The position numbers were made by a program, and so were the translations under genes. The notes beneath the pieces were generated by a model, which saw only the letters and a program-made list of their open reading frames with translations, made no database searches and had not been told where the DNA came from. From Neorhodopirellula lusitana (lineage in GTDB: Bacteria > Planctomycetota > Planctomycetia > Pirellulales > Pirellulaceae): DNA of 64,000 bases. Positions 18,967 through 28,041 of the stretch are shown in pieces; within the stretch, counting starts at the first letter, position 1; every line of letters starts with the position of its first letter. The stretch is from positions 310,001-374,000 of the forward strand of contig NZ_FXUG01000002.1 in NCBI RefSeq assembly GCF_900182915.1. Reading direction: 5' to 3'.

Positions 18967-20403
18967 CTATTCGTGTGGATCATGTTTGACCGGAGTTACT
19001 GGTTCTTCGTTGGGGAAATTCTTCGCACGTTGAACTGTTAGCTCTTTCGCGGCATGGTATCGCGTTGCGACACCGGGCTGCGGGTACAGCCCACCGCCGA
19101 TGATCAGAAGGGTCAGCACCAGAATTGCGATTCGCTCGGTCACTCGAGCGTGCATCGGAACCATCGTGCGGTGTTCACGCCCGGTAAAAATTCGGAAGTA
19201 TGCCATCAAGACCGCGATGCCGCACATCGCCGCAGCGATGACAACGAGGGTCCCGACCAGCGGGTAGACCTCGACCGCACCCTCGATCAATAGTTCCATG
19301 CCGACGAAGCCGATCGTTGCAGGGAAGCCAATCGCCCCCAGGCCGGTGAGCAAAAAGAAGCCTGCGAACATCGGCATTTGCGCGTAAAGCCCGTGGAAAT
19401 CAGCCAGCGAAATTCGGGATATCCGTGCTTCGATGCATCGCAACGTGATGCCAAATCCGGTCAACGACATGCCGACGGACAGCCACAAGCACAGGGCTCC
19501 GGTCAGACCAATGGGGGTGACCAGTTCGAGTCCGACCAAGACCAATGAAGCTTGGCTGAGAAACAAGAAGCAGAACATGCGACGTGCTTCTTTTTGGACC
19601 AACGCCATGGCCCCGGCGTAGACCGCCGTGGTTAGCGAGAGCACCGCAATACTCTGTAACGCCCACGAGGGTGCGATGGGGATGACCAGTCGCATCACCG
19701 CATACGCGCCCACTAGCGGCGTTGTGAATAAGATTGCGGTCCCGAAGGTCGCCTTTTCGAATAGGTCGGTCATCCACAAGTGCAGCGGGAAAATACCGCT
19801 TCGCAACAGTCCCGCGGCCGTTAACAACGCTCCCGGAATGAGCACCGAGGGGCCGGAAACGTCGACCATTGTTAGCCACGCGTAACCAGAGACTAAAAGC
19901 ACTGAAAAGACGCTCATGTGAATCGCGTAAATTCGAGTGCACCGGTTGCGTGCCTTCAGTTCCAAATAGGGTGGGACGGTGGAGCAGATCAGCAACGCGA
20001 TCAATGCCCAAGAGGCTCGGCAACTGAAGGTTGCGAGCACCAGAGTTTCTGAAACCAAGGCCAACTTCGGAGAGAACCGTGGTGCTTTGGTGCGAAGAGT
20101 CGACATCACCGTGACCAGGAATATCAGCGCCGCCAGTGGCAACTGGTAGGCGCTCAGTTCGTCAACGACGAACACATCCGGCGGGAAGATCCAGTCGACA
20201 AACGGCCAATGATCATGCGCCTCAAAGGATCCCATCGAGATGAAGTCGGCTAGTTCTACTAAGGTTAAGCCGAGCGTCACGACGCAGAAAAAGATTGCGT
20301 GCTTCAGTGCGTTCTCGCTACTGCCGAATACTTGTAACCAGATTGCGCCGAGTAGCGGAACGAGGATGGATAGTTCAATCCAGGGGAAATGCAATTCCGA
20401 CAT
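18967..20403 (-). CDS. Second proton-channel-like (NuoM/NuoN-type) subunit beside DabAB
   Basis: A 478-residue polytopic protein with about 13 hydrophobic segments, belonging to the proton-conducting antiporter-like family of complex I and Mrp. The core LRSGIFPLHLWMTDLFEKA corresponds to the Lys-containing channel helix and amphipathic loop, though the usual lysine position reads Arg. It begins 3 bases after the stop of the DabB-like gene, so the two are surely co-translated. The simplest DabAB or MpsAB systems have one such subunit; this would be a second. It might add a proton path or be a structural partner. The rest of complex I is absent here, so a Nuo role is unlikely. Confidence 0.8.
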   Translation of the reverse strand: MSELHFPWIELSILVPLLGAIWLQVFGSSENALKHAIFFCVVTLGLTLVELADFISMGSFEAHDHWPFVDWIFPPDVFVVDELSAYQLPLAALIFLVTVMSTLRTKAPRFSPKLALVSETLVLATFSCRASWALIALLICSTVPPYLELKARNRCTRIYAIHMSVFSVLLVSGYAWLTMVDVSGPSVLIPGALLTAAGLLRSGIFPLHLWMTDLFEKATFGTAILFTTPLVGAYAVMRLVIPIAPSWALQSIAVLSLTTAVYAGAMALVQKEARRMFCFLFLSQASLVLVGLELVTPIGLTGALCLWLSVGMSLTGFGITLRCIEARISRISLADFHGLYAQMPMFAGFFLLTGLGAIGFPATIGFVGMELLIEGAVEVYPLVGTLVVIAAAMCGIAVLMAYFRIFTGREHRTMVPMHARVTERIAILVLTLLIIGGGLYPQPGVATRYHAAKELTVQRAKNFPNEEPVTPVKHDPHE

Positions 20404-20406
20404 GCC

Positions 20407-21801
20407 TTAGGCTACCTTTGATAAGTCTTCGGGGTGCGATTCAATTCGCTCGGATTCTCGAGAGGGTTCGTTTGACATCCAGTCCGTAACACTGCGCTCG
20501 ATGCGGTCAAACCGAACGAACAAATTGACGAACGGGATAGCGACCCATTTGTCCAAGGCGATGTCCATGAAACCACGGTCGAAACCAAATCGGTAACACC
20601 AGCGTTGGGCACTCGGTGGCAGGAATTTGGCTCCCGCCCATGCCTCGTGCACCAAACGTGAGCCCATTTTGTTTTCGAGATCGTTGTAGTCCTTCAACAG
20701 CGTAGGGGCTCTCAACAACTGCATCGTTCGCAACGAGGCATGACCCATGATGTGAATCAGTGCGAGGTAGCGAAAGCCGAGACCAATTTCGACGACGATG
20801 ATGCCAACCTGCGTCAGGGAGGCGTAAGCGAGTGAAACTTTGACGTCGTTTTGCACTCGCGACATCACTGCGCCGCATCCCGCCGACACGACGCCTAGCG
20901 AGATCACGATTCCTTGAAGCGTCATTGACGCCTCCAAGAGTGGGCTGAGTCGCAATAGCAGATAGGCGCCCAGGTGCACCGAAAGGGCGCCGTAGAAGAT
21001 TGCACTGGATGGAGTGGGGCCTTCCATCGCTCGCGGTAGCCACCCACTGAACGGGAACAACGCCGACTTGCCAGCCGCGCCGATCAACAGCAGCGTGCCC
21101 ACGACCAACGCTTGGGATGATGTGACCGCGGCGGTACCTTCGGGCCAGATGCCGGAACTCATCAGGCCGCCGAAATCGCCTTCACCGACCATGTGGTGCA
21201 TTGTGATCGCGGCGATCAATAAGGCTGCGTCGGATAGGCGGTAGATCGACCAAACGCGTTGCCCATTGCGAACCGAGATTTCCCGTTCGTGGAAGTAAGC
21301 GACCAACAGGGCGGATGACAGGCCGACCATTTCCCAACCGACAAACAGCGTTTCGATTGTCCCCGCTAATGACGAAAGCACCATGCCGGAAAAGAACATG
21401 GCATAGAACAGGAAGAATCTTCCGTAGCCTTCTTCGCGATGCAAGTAGCGACGTGTGAATTCGCCTACCACGCCGCACAGCACGCATGAAAGCATCAAGA
21501 ACGGGATGCTCAATCGGTCGAACAGGAACTTCAAGTGAAAGTGAAAGTGCTGTTCGGGAATGGTCACCCAGTTGCCGACTTCGATCGGTACGTTGCGGAT
21601 TCCAGTCCACAGCATGATCAGTAGGATGCCGATCGCGGGCAGCAACGATAAAAGTACCGAAGCCCGCGTTAAGCTGGAAATGATGCTCTCGCTCAGCGGT
21701 CGGTTCACCAGTGCCGAGATCCCGAGCACCGCCAACAGTACTAACGGGCTGACGACGACCGTCGTGCCGAGCACTTCAAAGAGGGTGTTTGTGTCAATCA
21801 T
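20407..21801 (-). CDS. dabB: DabB-like proton-conducting membrane subunit (NuoL-type)
   Basis: A 464-residue NuoL/NdhF-like membrane protein with about 12-13 hydrophobic segments. It has [18 protein letters not shown] with the conserved Glu, [20 protein letters not shown] with the channel Lys, and [20 protein letters not shown]. It lacks the long C-terminal lateral helix of true NuoL. Next to dabA it should be the membrane half of the energy-coupled CO2/bicarbonate pump, letting protons flow to drive hydration by DabA. It starts 68 bases after the dabA stop. The assignment rests on the pairing with dabA as well as on the sequence. Confidence 0.85.
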   Translation of the reverse strand: MIDTNTLFEVLGTTVVVSPLVLLAVLGISALVNRPLSESIISSLTRASVLLSLLPAIGILLIMLWTGIRNVPIEVGNWVTIPEQHFHFHLKFLFDRLSIPFLMLSCVLCGVVGEFTRRYLHREEGYGRFFLFYAMFFSGMVLSSLAGTIETLFVGWEMVGLSSALLVAYFHEREISVRNGQRVWSIYRLSDAALLIAAITMHHMVGEGDFGGLMSSGIWPEGTAAVTSSQALVVGTLLLIGAAGKSALFPFSGWLPRAMEGPTPSSAIFYGALSVHLGAYLLLRLSPLLEASMTLQGIVISLGVVSAGCGAVMSRVQNDVKVSLAYASLTQVGIIVVEIGLGFRYLALIHIMGHASLRTMQLLRAPTLLKDYNDLENKMGSRLVHEAWAGAKFLPPSAQRWCYRFGFDRGFMDIALDKWVAIPFVNLFVRFDRIERSVTDWMSNEPSRESERIESHPEDLSKVA

Positions 21802-21869
21802 GTAAGTGTGTTTTCAATTGTGGCGTTGATAGACTTGCCATCAGGGGATTTCGTGGAACTCGATGTGAA

Positions 21870-24800
21870 TTAGGAAGTGACGGTTTGGATGGATGCGAAG
21901 CCCAGATGGTCCCGTTGGCCTCGATACCATTCGCTTGAACTTGCCACCGTCGGCAAGTCTTTGGATTCCACATGATGCGGTTCGTATCGCCCGTCGGCAT
22001 AACGCAAGATGGTTGCGGATTCAGGATCAATCACGGCGACTTGGACCCAGTTTCCTTTGATCATTTTTGCAATGCCTGGGTTGGACTCGATGATTCGATC
22101 GAGCTTCGCCGGCGTCGTTTCAATCACAAACAGGATTCGCATGGGTTCATGGATTTCGACCATCTGTTGCGACAGTCCGGGCCGCAAGTCACTCGCGGCG
22201 CCGGTCATCACCCCGACAAGTGAAACGATGTTATGGGGCAATTTTGATCCGCACCCGTAGCCTTCAACGTCCACGGATGAGAAGTAGTATTCCAAGCTGA
22301 TGCCGGCACAAACAGGAATCGCCGCCTGTAGAATCCGAGTCAGCACATGGCACTCGTCGTCGTCCACACCGGGGTCGTACTCGGTCACAAACGCACGCCG
22401 GTCCATGAACAGACCACGAGACCATTCCCGTCGTCCAACCGTGACCAACGCGTTGGTTGCGTGGTTGTATTCAGGCCGTGCTTGGGACAAGTCCTCTGCA
22501 CGTTCTTCGACGTGTTCCAGTGCTTCGGCGGTGGTCAAATCCAGAGGCGCCGATTCAAACAGTCGAGCCCGTTCGTGAGCATTGCGTTGGCGAGTTTCAT
22601 TGACACTGGCTTCCATACGCCGGAAAAGCGGGCGATGAGAACGGGGCAGCAAATCGACATCGTAGTAGTCGACGGCGTCATTGCACGTGTTGTGATAGGC
22701 GCCGAGGAATCGCACTTCATCAGGAAGTTCCAAGCCACGTTGTGCTGTGAGTCGCCGCACGCGTGGATCGTTCGCCATCATGGCAAAGGCGCGAGCATTG
22801 GGGCCACCGCGACCACCACTGCAGGCACCGCAGTTGTATGCCGATTCATGTGGGTTGTTTAGCGATCCGCTGCCGTGCCCAAAGAAGATCACGATGGGGG
22901 GAAAGTCCGCTACCAAACCGATGTCTTGTAGGATTCGGATGACGATCTCAGCCATTTCTTCCAGGCTGTAGCCAAGTGATTCTTGATCCGATCCTGGAGA
23001 TTCGGACGTTCGCTCAATCAACAGTTCGGTTGCCGGAGGTCGGACGAGCACCGCCGTTGCGGACCGAATTTGGGAGGTCAAACGTGGTGCCAAGATCCGG
23101 GCTACCATCGGGAAAGTTGCGAACGCACCAAAGATACCGGTTACCCAGCCACCAATCAGGGTGCGTGATCCGGCGTGCACGCGGTGCGCGAACCAACCTA
23201 GCCATCGCCGGCGAATCGCTCGCTTTTCGCTTTCGTCTGCGGCCGAAAATAGTGGATCTTCCCGAACGTAGTGTTGAGGCGTCACGATCGCCGGACACAG
23301 CGGACGGTAGTGGGCATGGTCAGCGCCTTGGTAGTACATCGCAACCGCATAGAAGCCCGCGGCGGATGCGGTTTCGCATTCGGGATCGACCTCTTCCAAG
23401 TGCCGCCGGAACGATTCTTCTCGATCGTCGATGCAAAAGATTGCGACATAGGCCGGCTTCTTGGGCTTCGTGACCAAAGCGTTGTGGCAGCGTTTGGCAT
23501 GATGCGAAATGGCATCCAATGCCGACACCGCGTAGTGTCGCTCGTACGCCAGATGCAGGATTCGACGTCGGGGCAAGGAACCAAACGATTCAATTTCCTC
23601 GATCAGACAACGCCACTGCTCCGCTGACATGTCGGCAAGTTGTTCGGGAGTCCAACCGCCGACCTGGGCGAGTTGGAAAATGGTGTAGCCACGCTCATCG
23701 ATCGATTGTCCGGCTCGATGGGTTCCACGAGCTTTCGCATGCGTTCGGATCTGGTCCAGATCGGTTGTGCCGTAGTAACGTTTGCCCAAGTCAACGGCTG
23801 CATACCGCAACAGGATCAAGCGGATGGCCAAGTAGTCCAGCAGTGAACCTTCGGGAATTGGGTATGGCAAAAACGGAGTCGCGGACTCCATCTGCCAGAT
23901 CATCCCGGCCCAGCCGCGGAGCCCCATCAGGGTTCGTGAGATGGCTTCTTCCACGTCGTCATCTTGGACGCCTAATGCATGCAACGATTCAGCTATCGAG
24001 GCCATCGGGTCAAATTCGCCATTGGTGATTCTGGCGAGGTCTTGCCGGATGCCAGCCAACCAACTGGGCTTCACTGTCATCGATCCACCAAACAAGCTGG
24101 CAAAGGCTTTGGCGAAACCTTGTTCGCGGTCGGGCAATGCCCAGTCGGCGAATCCTTGGTCTAGATAGCTGCCGCAAAAACGAATCAGAACATGATTCAC
24201 TTTCAGGTGGATGTCTTCTCCCGTGGCGGCGAGTAACTGGTCGCGAATGTTCACCCCATGTGGTTCAGTAGGGGTGTTCAAATTCGCGATTTCAACACCA
24301 TGGCGACATACCGCCCATAGCAGTTCCAGTGTGAATGATTCCCAGTTCGCGTCCGACCATTTTTCCATGCGTCGCGGCTTCACTGCGTCAGTCAACTGCT
24401 GCACGACTTCAGGGAGCGCCGACGCAGCGGGTGCACTGGATGAATCTTTGCCTGTCGCCTGATCGTTGGGGTTACAGCGATGACGCAGCACCCAGCTTCG
24501 CGTCTGACCGATCATGGTTTCGCGTCGTTGAGTGGACAGTTCGCTACGGAACCGTTTCAAAACATCGGACTCCGCCAGCAGCCACTGGAGCTCTGCATCG
24601 GGAACTTGGTGAATGGTCATCTGCAGCATCGCCAACCGCAGCGTGTAGCGAGTCCCGAACGTGGCAACCAGCTTGTCAGCGTCGTCGCCCAAGTCGTTCA
24701 TGAGGACCTCGCGAAGGTCTTCGATCGAAATACGACCGCGATGCAGTTCCTCCAGATAGCGATTTTCACTGAGGTAAGCTTCGCACTGGTATTTGCGGCC

Positions 24801-25049
24801 GCCTTCGAGAACGGCTTCATCGAATGGCAGGTCTTCGAATGCGTGAAGGGTGTTGTGGTGAACGAAAATCGAGATGGGGCCTTGAGCTGGCAAGTAGTGC
24901 TTCGCGTGCTCAATGGCGTGTTCGATGGAGTTTCGTCGCTCGTTCGTCAGCGGGTGGTTGCGACCGAGGGCCATTGCTGAGCCAGGATTCGATGGCTCGG
25001 GGGTCGACTGTTTGGCATTCGAGTCGATATCGGCGGACGCATGTGGCAT
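21870..25049 (-). CDS. dabA: DabA-type inorganic carbon transporter subunit (DUF2309/UPF0753)
   Basis: A 1059-residue cytosolic protein. The beta-carbonic-anhydrase-like zinc site described for Halothiobacillus DabA is fully present: Cys539 and Asp541 in FCIDDREESFRRH, His725 in FFGHGSGS and Cys740 in SAYNCGACSGG, with the same 15-residue His-Cys spacing. The N-terminus has ISIFVHHNTLHAFEDLPF, another hallmark. The family converts CO2 to bicarbonate one way, powered through DabB, and so accumulates inorganic carbon. I start at the ATG at 25049; a longer frame to 25256 would add 69 residues of no conserved character. There are no carboxysome or RuBisCO genes nearby, so the likely role is feeding carboxylases or pH control, as proposed for heterotrophs. 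Confidence 0.93.
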   Translation of the reverse strand: MPHASADIDSNAKQSTPEPSNPGSAMALGRNHPLTNERRNSIEHAIEHAKHYLPAQGPISIFVHHNTLHAFEDLPFDEAVLEGGRKYQCEAYLSENRYLEELHRGRISIEDLREVLMNDLGDDADKLVATFGTRYTLRLAMLQMTIHQVPDAELQWLLAESDVLKRFRSELSTQRRETMIGQTRSWVLRHRCNPNDQATGKDSSSAPAASALPEVVQQLTDAVKPRRMEKWSDANWESFTLELLWAVCRHGVEIANLNTPTEPHGVNIRDQLLAATGEDIHLKVNHVLIRFCGSYLDQGFADWALPDREQGFAKAFASLFGGSMTVKPSWLAGIRQDLARITNGEFDPMASIAESLHALGVQDDDVEEAISRTLMGLRGWAGMIWQMESATPFLPYPIPEGSLLDYLAIRLILLRYAAVDLGKRYYGTTDLDQIRTHAKARGTHRAGQSIDERGYTIFQLAQVGGWTPEQLADMSAEQWRCLIEEIESFGSLPRRRILHLAYERHYAVSALDAISHHAKRCHNALVTKPKKPAYVAIFCIDDREESFRRHLEEVDPECETASAAGFYAVAMYYQGADHAHYRPLCPAIVTPQHYVREDPLFSAADESEKRAIRRRWLGWFAHRVHAGSRTLIGGWVTGIFGAFATFPMVARILAPRLTSQIRSATAVLVRPPATELLIERTSESPGSDQESLGYSLEEMAEIVIRILQDIGLVADFPPIVIFFGHGSGSLNNPHESAYNCGACSGGRGGPNARAFAMMANDPRVRRLTAQRGLELPDEVRFLGAYHNTCNDAVDYYDVDLLPRSHRPLFRRMEASVNETRQRNAHERARLFESAPLDLTTAEALEHVEERAEDLSQARPEYNHATNALVTVGRREWSRGLFMDRRAFVTEYDPGVDDDECHVLTRILQAAIPVCAGISLEYYFSSVDVEGYGCGSKLPHNIVSLVGVMTGAASDLRPGLSQQMVEIHEPMRILFVIETTPAKLDRIIESNPGIAKMIKGNWVQVAVIDPESATILRYADGRYEPHHVESKDLPTVASSSEWYRGQRDHLGFASIQTVTS

Positions 25050-25614
25050 CGAGGAAGCTCCGGGGAAGTTCAAATTCAACGTGTGTCGAGTGCGACCCGG
25101 TTGGCGCGCCGAATAGACACAAAGCGCCAGCTGAACTCTCCAATGCTTGTTAAGCAGTGGAAGCTTGCAGGGTTGTGGGATTGGGCGGCGATACGGAAGC
25201 AAATCGCGAAGCCCTGAGCTAAGTTCAGGACCGCGGTGCAGTCGACCTCTGCACACTCGGCTGGTTACTTAGCACGGGCTGTGCCAAGTTGTCCGACAAT
25301 ACGGCCAGTATCCCTGTTTGATCGCCTGGACCAAGCACTGCGCGTCCCTACGGCTCGGCAAATTGCTGAAAGATTTTGCAGCGATGGAGATCACGGCAAA
25401 CTGCCCGGATTCTCAGAAATAGGCAGCCTTGCCTGTAATCCGTGCAAGGAATTGCAGCTCATGCAAGCACTTGCATGAAATGGCTGGTGTTGCGAACCTA
25501 CGCCATTGTCGCTTGATTTCGCCACCGATTATCTGGGCGGGCTACCCCGCATCGACTAATCTAGCGACCGTCATTTTCACCTTCTTCAACGCCTTCTCTC
25601 CGTCGAGAACCTTC
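25050..25614. other. Divergent control region between dabA and the His-rich membrane protein
   Basis: 565 bases with no convincing gene. It should hold both promoters. It contains a symmetric dyad at 25460-25477 and nearby copies of TGCAAG, which could be a regulator site. Confidence 0.5.
25460..25477. promoter_or_regulatory. Symmetric dyad, possible operator
   Basis: CATGCAAG and its exact complement CTTGCATG are separated by two bases. A further TGCAAG lies 20 bases upstream at 25443. It is 138 bases before the His-rich gene start. Binding protein unknown; could be a chance dyad. Confidence 0.35.
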
Positions 25615-25842
25615 ATGCTTCGCAAAATCGCCCTGATCACTCCGTTGATTTTCCACGCCACGCCCGGTTTTGCTCATGAAGGTCACTCGCACGCCACGAC
25701 CACCGCAAGTAATCCGGTTTGGCATTACCTGACCGAACCGGATCACATCGTGCCTGTCGTGTTGGCGTCCGCTGTAGTGCTGGCAGGTGTTTTTTGGGCC
25801 ATGAAAGTCAGCGGTGCCCGAAATTCCAGCCTGAACCGATAG
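25615..25842 (+). CDS. Small His-rich exported membrane protein
   Basis: 75 residues, starting at ATG 25615. A signal peptide (MLRKIALITPLIFHATPGFA) is followed by HEGHSHATTT, a likely metal-binding cluster, then a single membrane helix (about 49-66, VVLASAVVLAGVFWAM) and a short basic tail. I do not recognise a family; the AHEGHSH start is like that of HupE/UreJ and other metal-related small membrane proteins, but the body is too short for those. It is read away from dabA, and its TEPDHIVPVV stretch precedes the helix. It may bind a metal such as zinc for the DabA site, which is inference only. Confidence 0.65.
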   Translation: MLRKIALITPLIFHATPGFAHEGHSHATTTASNPVWHYLTEPDHIVPVVLASAVVLAGVFWAMKVSGARNSSLNR

Positions 25843-25990
25843 ACGAGATTTCAGAATAAGGATCTGGTGATACTTTAAAATCGGTGTGGCGAGTTCCGTT
25901 AGGCAGGTTCGGTCGGCTGTGCTTGAGTTGGAAGCACTTGGCATATGAGACCTGACCACCGACCAGTCGACAATGAGCTCGATCGGGCGA

Positions 25991-27202
25991 CTATGAGCTC
26001 GTTCGTCCTCGCCAAGCGGTTTGTTTCCCTCGCAACTGGTTCCAAACTGCCCACCACTGCAATACCAGGAACAATAGCACGGCGACCGGATGCAAAGCCG
26101 CGCCGAGCCAGCTTTGCCGGAACGCAATCGCGGCAACGATCCGCGGAAGGTAGCCGACCGCGATCGCGATCCCGCTCGTAACGATCGCGAATCCAATCCA
26201 GAAACTGCTTGTACTGTCGTTCCCAACGCTGGATGTAAGAGTCAGTGTGGCAGCAATCAAAGTCACCCATGGCAGCAAGTGAGCACCGCCCAGTAGGAAC
26301 GTGAACGGTAACAGCAGTCGTTTGTTCGCGATGCCTTCGTTCGCGTTCTTCAACAAACCCGCGACGACCTCGCTTGCGTTGTGGTACATCCGGCAGGTCG
26401 CCAATTCGGTCCCGTCGATGCAATCGGTCATCAATCCGTGCTGGCGATACGCCTTGGGCAATTGCAGTCCATCGTGCCGGCTGCTGCGGATCGCTTGGTG
26501 AGTTCCGGCGCGTTGATAGGAATCGCGATCCGTCAAAAAAAGCTGGCCGCAACCAGACGCGTAGGCTGGATGGGTGCTCGACCGCATTCGTGAAAATGGC
26601 AAATAGCACAACAGGATGAAGTGCATCATCGGGATCAGCATTTTCTCTAACAGCGTGCCTGTTTCTTGGCGAGGAAAAGCACTCAACAGTGAAGCATGGA
26701 TCGTCTTTCCATCGACCTGGTCGTAAGTCATCTGTTTGCGTTGGACGAGTTGCGAAATCGCATCTTGGCTCAAGCGAACGTCGGCATCCAAGAACAGGAA
26801 ATGATCGTACTTGGCCTCTTGCGCCAATCGATAGCAGGCGTGTTGTTTGCCATTCCACCCATCGGGCAACTCGACTCCCTCGATCAATCGAACTCGAGTG
26901 TCTTGTTGGCTGAGTCGACGAACGATGTCACCCGTTTCATCGGTCGAACCGTCGTCCAGGACAACCACTTCCAATTCAGTACCGCGACTTGCCAACACTG
27001 ACTCGACGGCTCGATGGATCCCTTCGGCTTCGTTGCGTGCGGGGATCAACACCGATACCGAGGGAGTGTCGATAGCTTTCGTTTCGCCTGAGGATTCCTG
27101 TCGGTATCGAAAGAGCGATAAGTTTGACAGGAACATGCCTGCTCCCAGAGCGGACAAAGCCAGCGCGGTCAACGGCAGGAATGCGTACATCACGACGTCC
27201 AT
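25991..27202 (-). CDS. crtQ: Family 2 glycosyltransferase, CrtQ-like
   Basis: A 403-residue membrane-bound glycosyltransferase. An N-terminal helix (about 1-22) leads to the GT2 core: VSVLIPARNEAEGIHRAVES, VVLDDGSTDET, and the DxD-type FLFLDADVRL; three C-terminal hydrophobic segments follow. The start at ATG 27202 lies 8 bases after the stop of the acyltransferase gene, so both are read together. Beside a carotenoid oxidase, an acyltransferase and an aldehyde dehydrogenase it matches CrtQ, which attaches glucose to the carotenoid acid in staphyloxanthin synthesis. HpnB-like hopanoid glycosyltransferases are related, but the neighbours favour CrtQ. Confidence 0.85.
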   Translation of the reverse strand: MDVVMYAFLPLTALALSALGAGMFLSNLSLFRYRQESSGETKAIDTPSVSVLIPARNEAEGIHRAVESVLASRGTELEVVVLDDGSTDETGDIVRRLSQQDTRVRLIEGVELPDGWNGKQHACYRLAQEAKYDHFLFLDADVRLSQDAISQLVQRKQMTYDQVDGKTIHASLLSAFPRQETGTLLEKMLIPMMHFILLCYLPFSRMRSSTHPAYASGCGQLFLTDRDSYQRAGTHQAIRSSRHDGLQLPKAYRQHGLMTDCIDGTELATCRMYHNASEVVAGLLKNANEGIANKRLLLPFTFLLGGAHLLPWVTLIAATLTLTSSVGNDSTSSFWIGFAIVTSGIAIAVGYLPRIVAAIAFRQSWLGAALHPVAVLLFLVLQWWAVWNQLRGKQTAWRGRTSS

Positions 27203-27210
27203 TGAATCGT

Positions 27211-28041
27211 TCAACCGTCTTCCTTTTCCGCAAACTGATTGCCATGGGCAGCCTGGAACGGCTGGCCGGTGATCCAAGACTTGCAGCGTCGCGACCAGTC
27301 ATAGACTCCGCTGGCACCTTGCTTGCCTTGCAACAGGTTTTCAAAAGGCTCTGCCGATCTGGCCTTTACCAGTTCGGCAAGCGCGGCCTGAGTACCACGC
27401 AATCGTTGGCTAAGTTCGTCGGCCCACTGGTGTTTGGTTTGTGGGGTGTGCTCGGCCAGCGACACGACTTCGCCGAAACGAATGAGGCACTCCGGTAGGC
27501 GTTCTTCCCAGAAAACGTACTCGAGCGACATCGGTAAAACGAAACCGGTTTTCATCTTTGAGCAAACATGGGGCAGCCCGGGCATCAGTTCCGCGGTGTT
27601 GTCGCGAACATCCGCAAACCGACCCTCGGGTGTCAGCCACAGTGCGCTATTGGGGCGTTCAAATATCGTCTTGGTCGTTTTTAAAAACGATGCGGCTCCG
27701 CGTGTCGAGTTCATCTCCACGCCAAAGAAGCCAAGCTTCTTGAAAACCTTGTATTGTTCCAACGCGGTCGCATCGATCGGCGCATAGAGTTGACGTGGTG
27801 CCAGGATTCGGTGATTGATGAAATGTGCCATCAACGGGTCCCACCATGATGGATGATTGCAATAAACAATCATGGGAACATCGGGATCCTTTTGGCATCG
27901 CTGGAGACTTTGCAGCGAAGACCGATCAATCGCGATCGCGTGAAAATGCCGCTTCAAATAGGATTCCAAAAAACGCAGGAACCCGTTTTGAAACCAAGCA
28001 GCCGGCTTCGCTACCGTCGTTTCGGCAGATGGTCGTGTCAC
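27211..28041 (-). CDS. crtO: Lysophospholipid-type acyltransferase, CrtO-like
   Basis: A 276-residue PlsC-type acyltransferase with the catalytic HxxxxD motif in YCNHPSWWDP and a downstream LTPEGRFADVRD block resembling the family's EGTR box. In the carotenoid context it corresponds functionally to CrtO, which adds a fatty acid to the glucosyl carotenoid. Staphylococcal CrtO itself is not PlsC-like in every annotation, so I give function from context. The start is GTG at 28041, overlapping the stop of the oxidase gene (GTGA), which implies translational coupling. It ends 8 bases before the glycosyltransferase start. Confidence 0.8.
   Translation of the reverse strand: MTRPSAETTVAKPAAWFQNGFLRFLESYLKRHFHAIAIDRSSLQSLQRCQKDPDVPMIVYCNHPSWWDPLMAHFINHRILAPRQLYAPIDATALEQYKVFKKLGFFGVEMNSTRGAASFLKTTKTIFERPNSALWLTPEGRFADVRDNTAELMPGLPHVCSKMKTGFVLPMSLEYVFWEERLPECLIRFGEVVSLAEHTPQTKHQWADELSQRLRGTQAALAELVKARSAEPFENLLQGKQGASGVYDWSRRCKSWITGQPFQAAHGNQFAEKEDG

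Noticed and set aside
18967-21801. NADH dehydrogenase (complex I) operon
   Set aside because: Only two antiporter-like subunits are present and they adjoin dabA; all other nuo genes are missing.
24480-24980. Plus-strand 166-codon frame inside dabA
   Set aside because: It is a shadow of the dabA coding strand with no family sign.
25899-26858. A 319-codon minus-strand frame overlapping the glycosyltransferase gene in another frame
   Set aside because: It is Arg-rich and lacks any family sign; the GT2 frame over the same bases shows all motifs.
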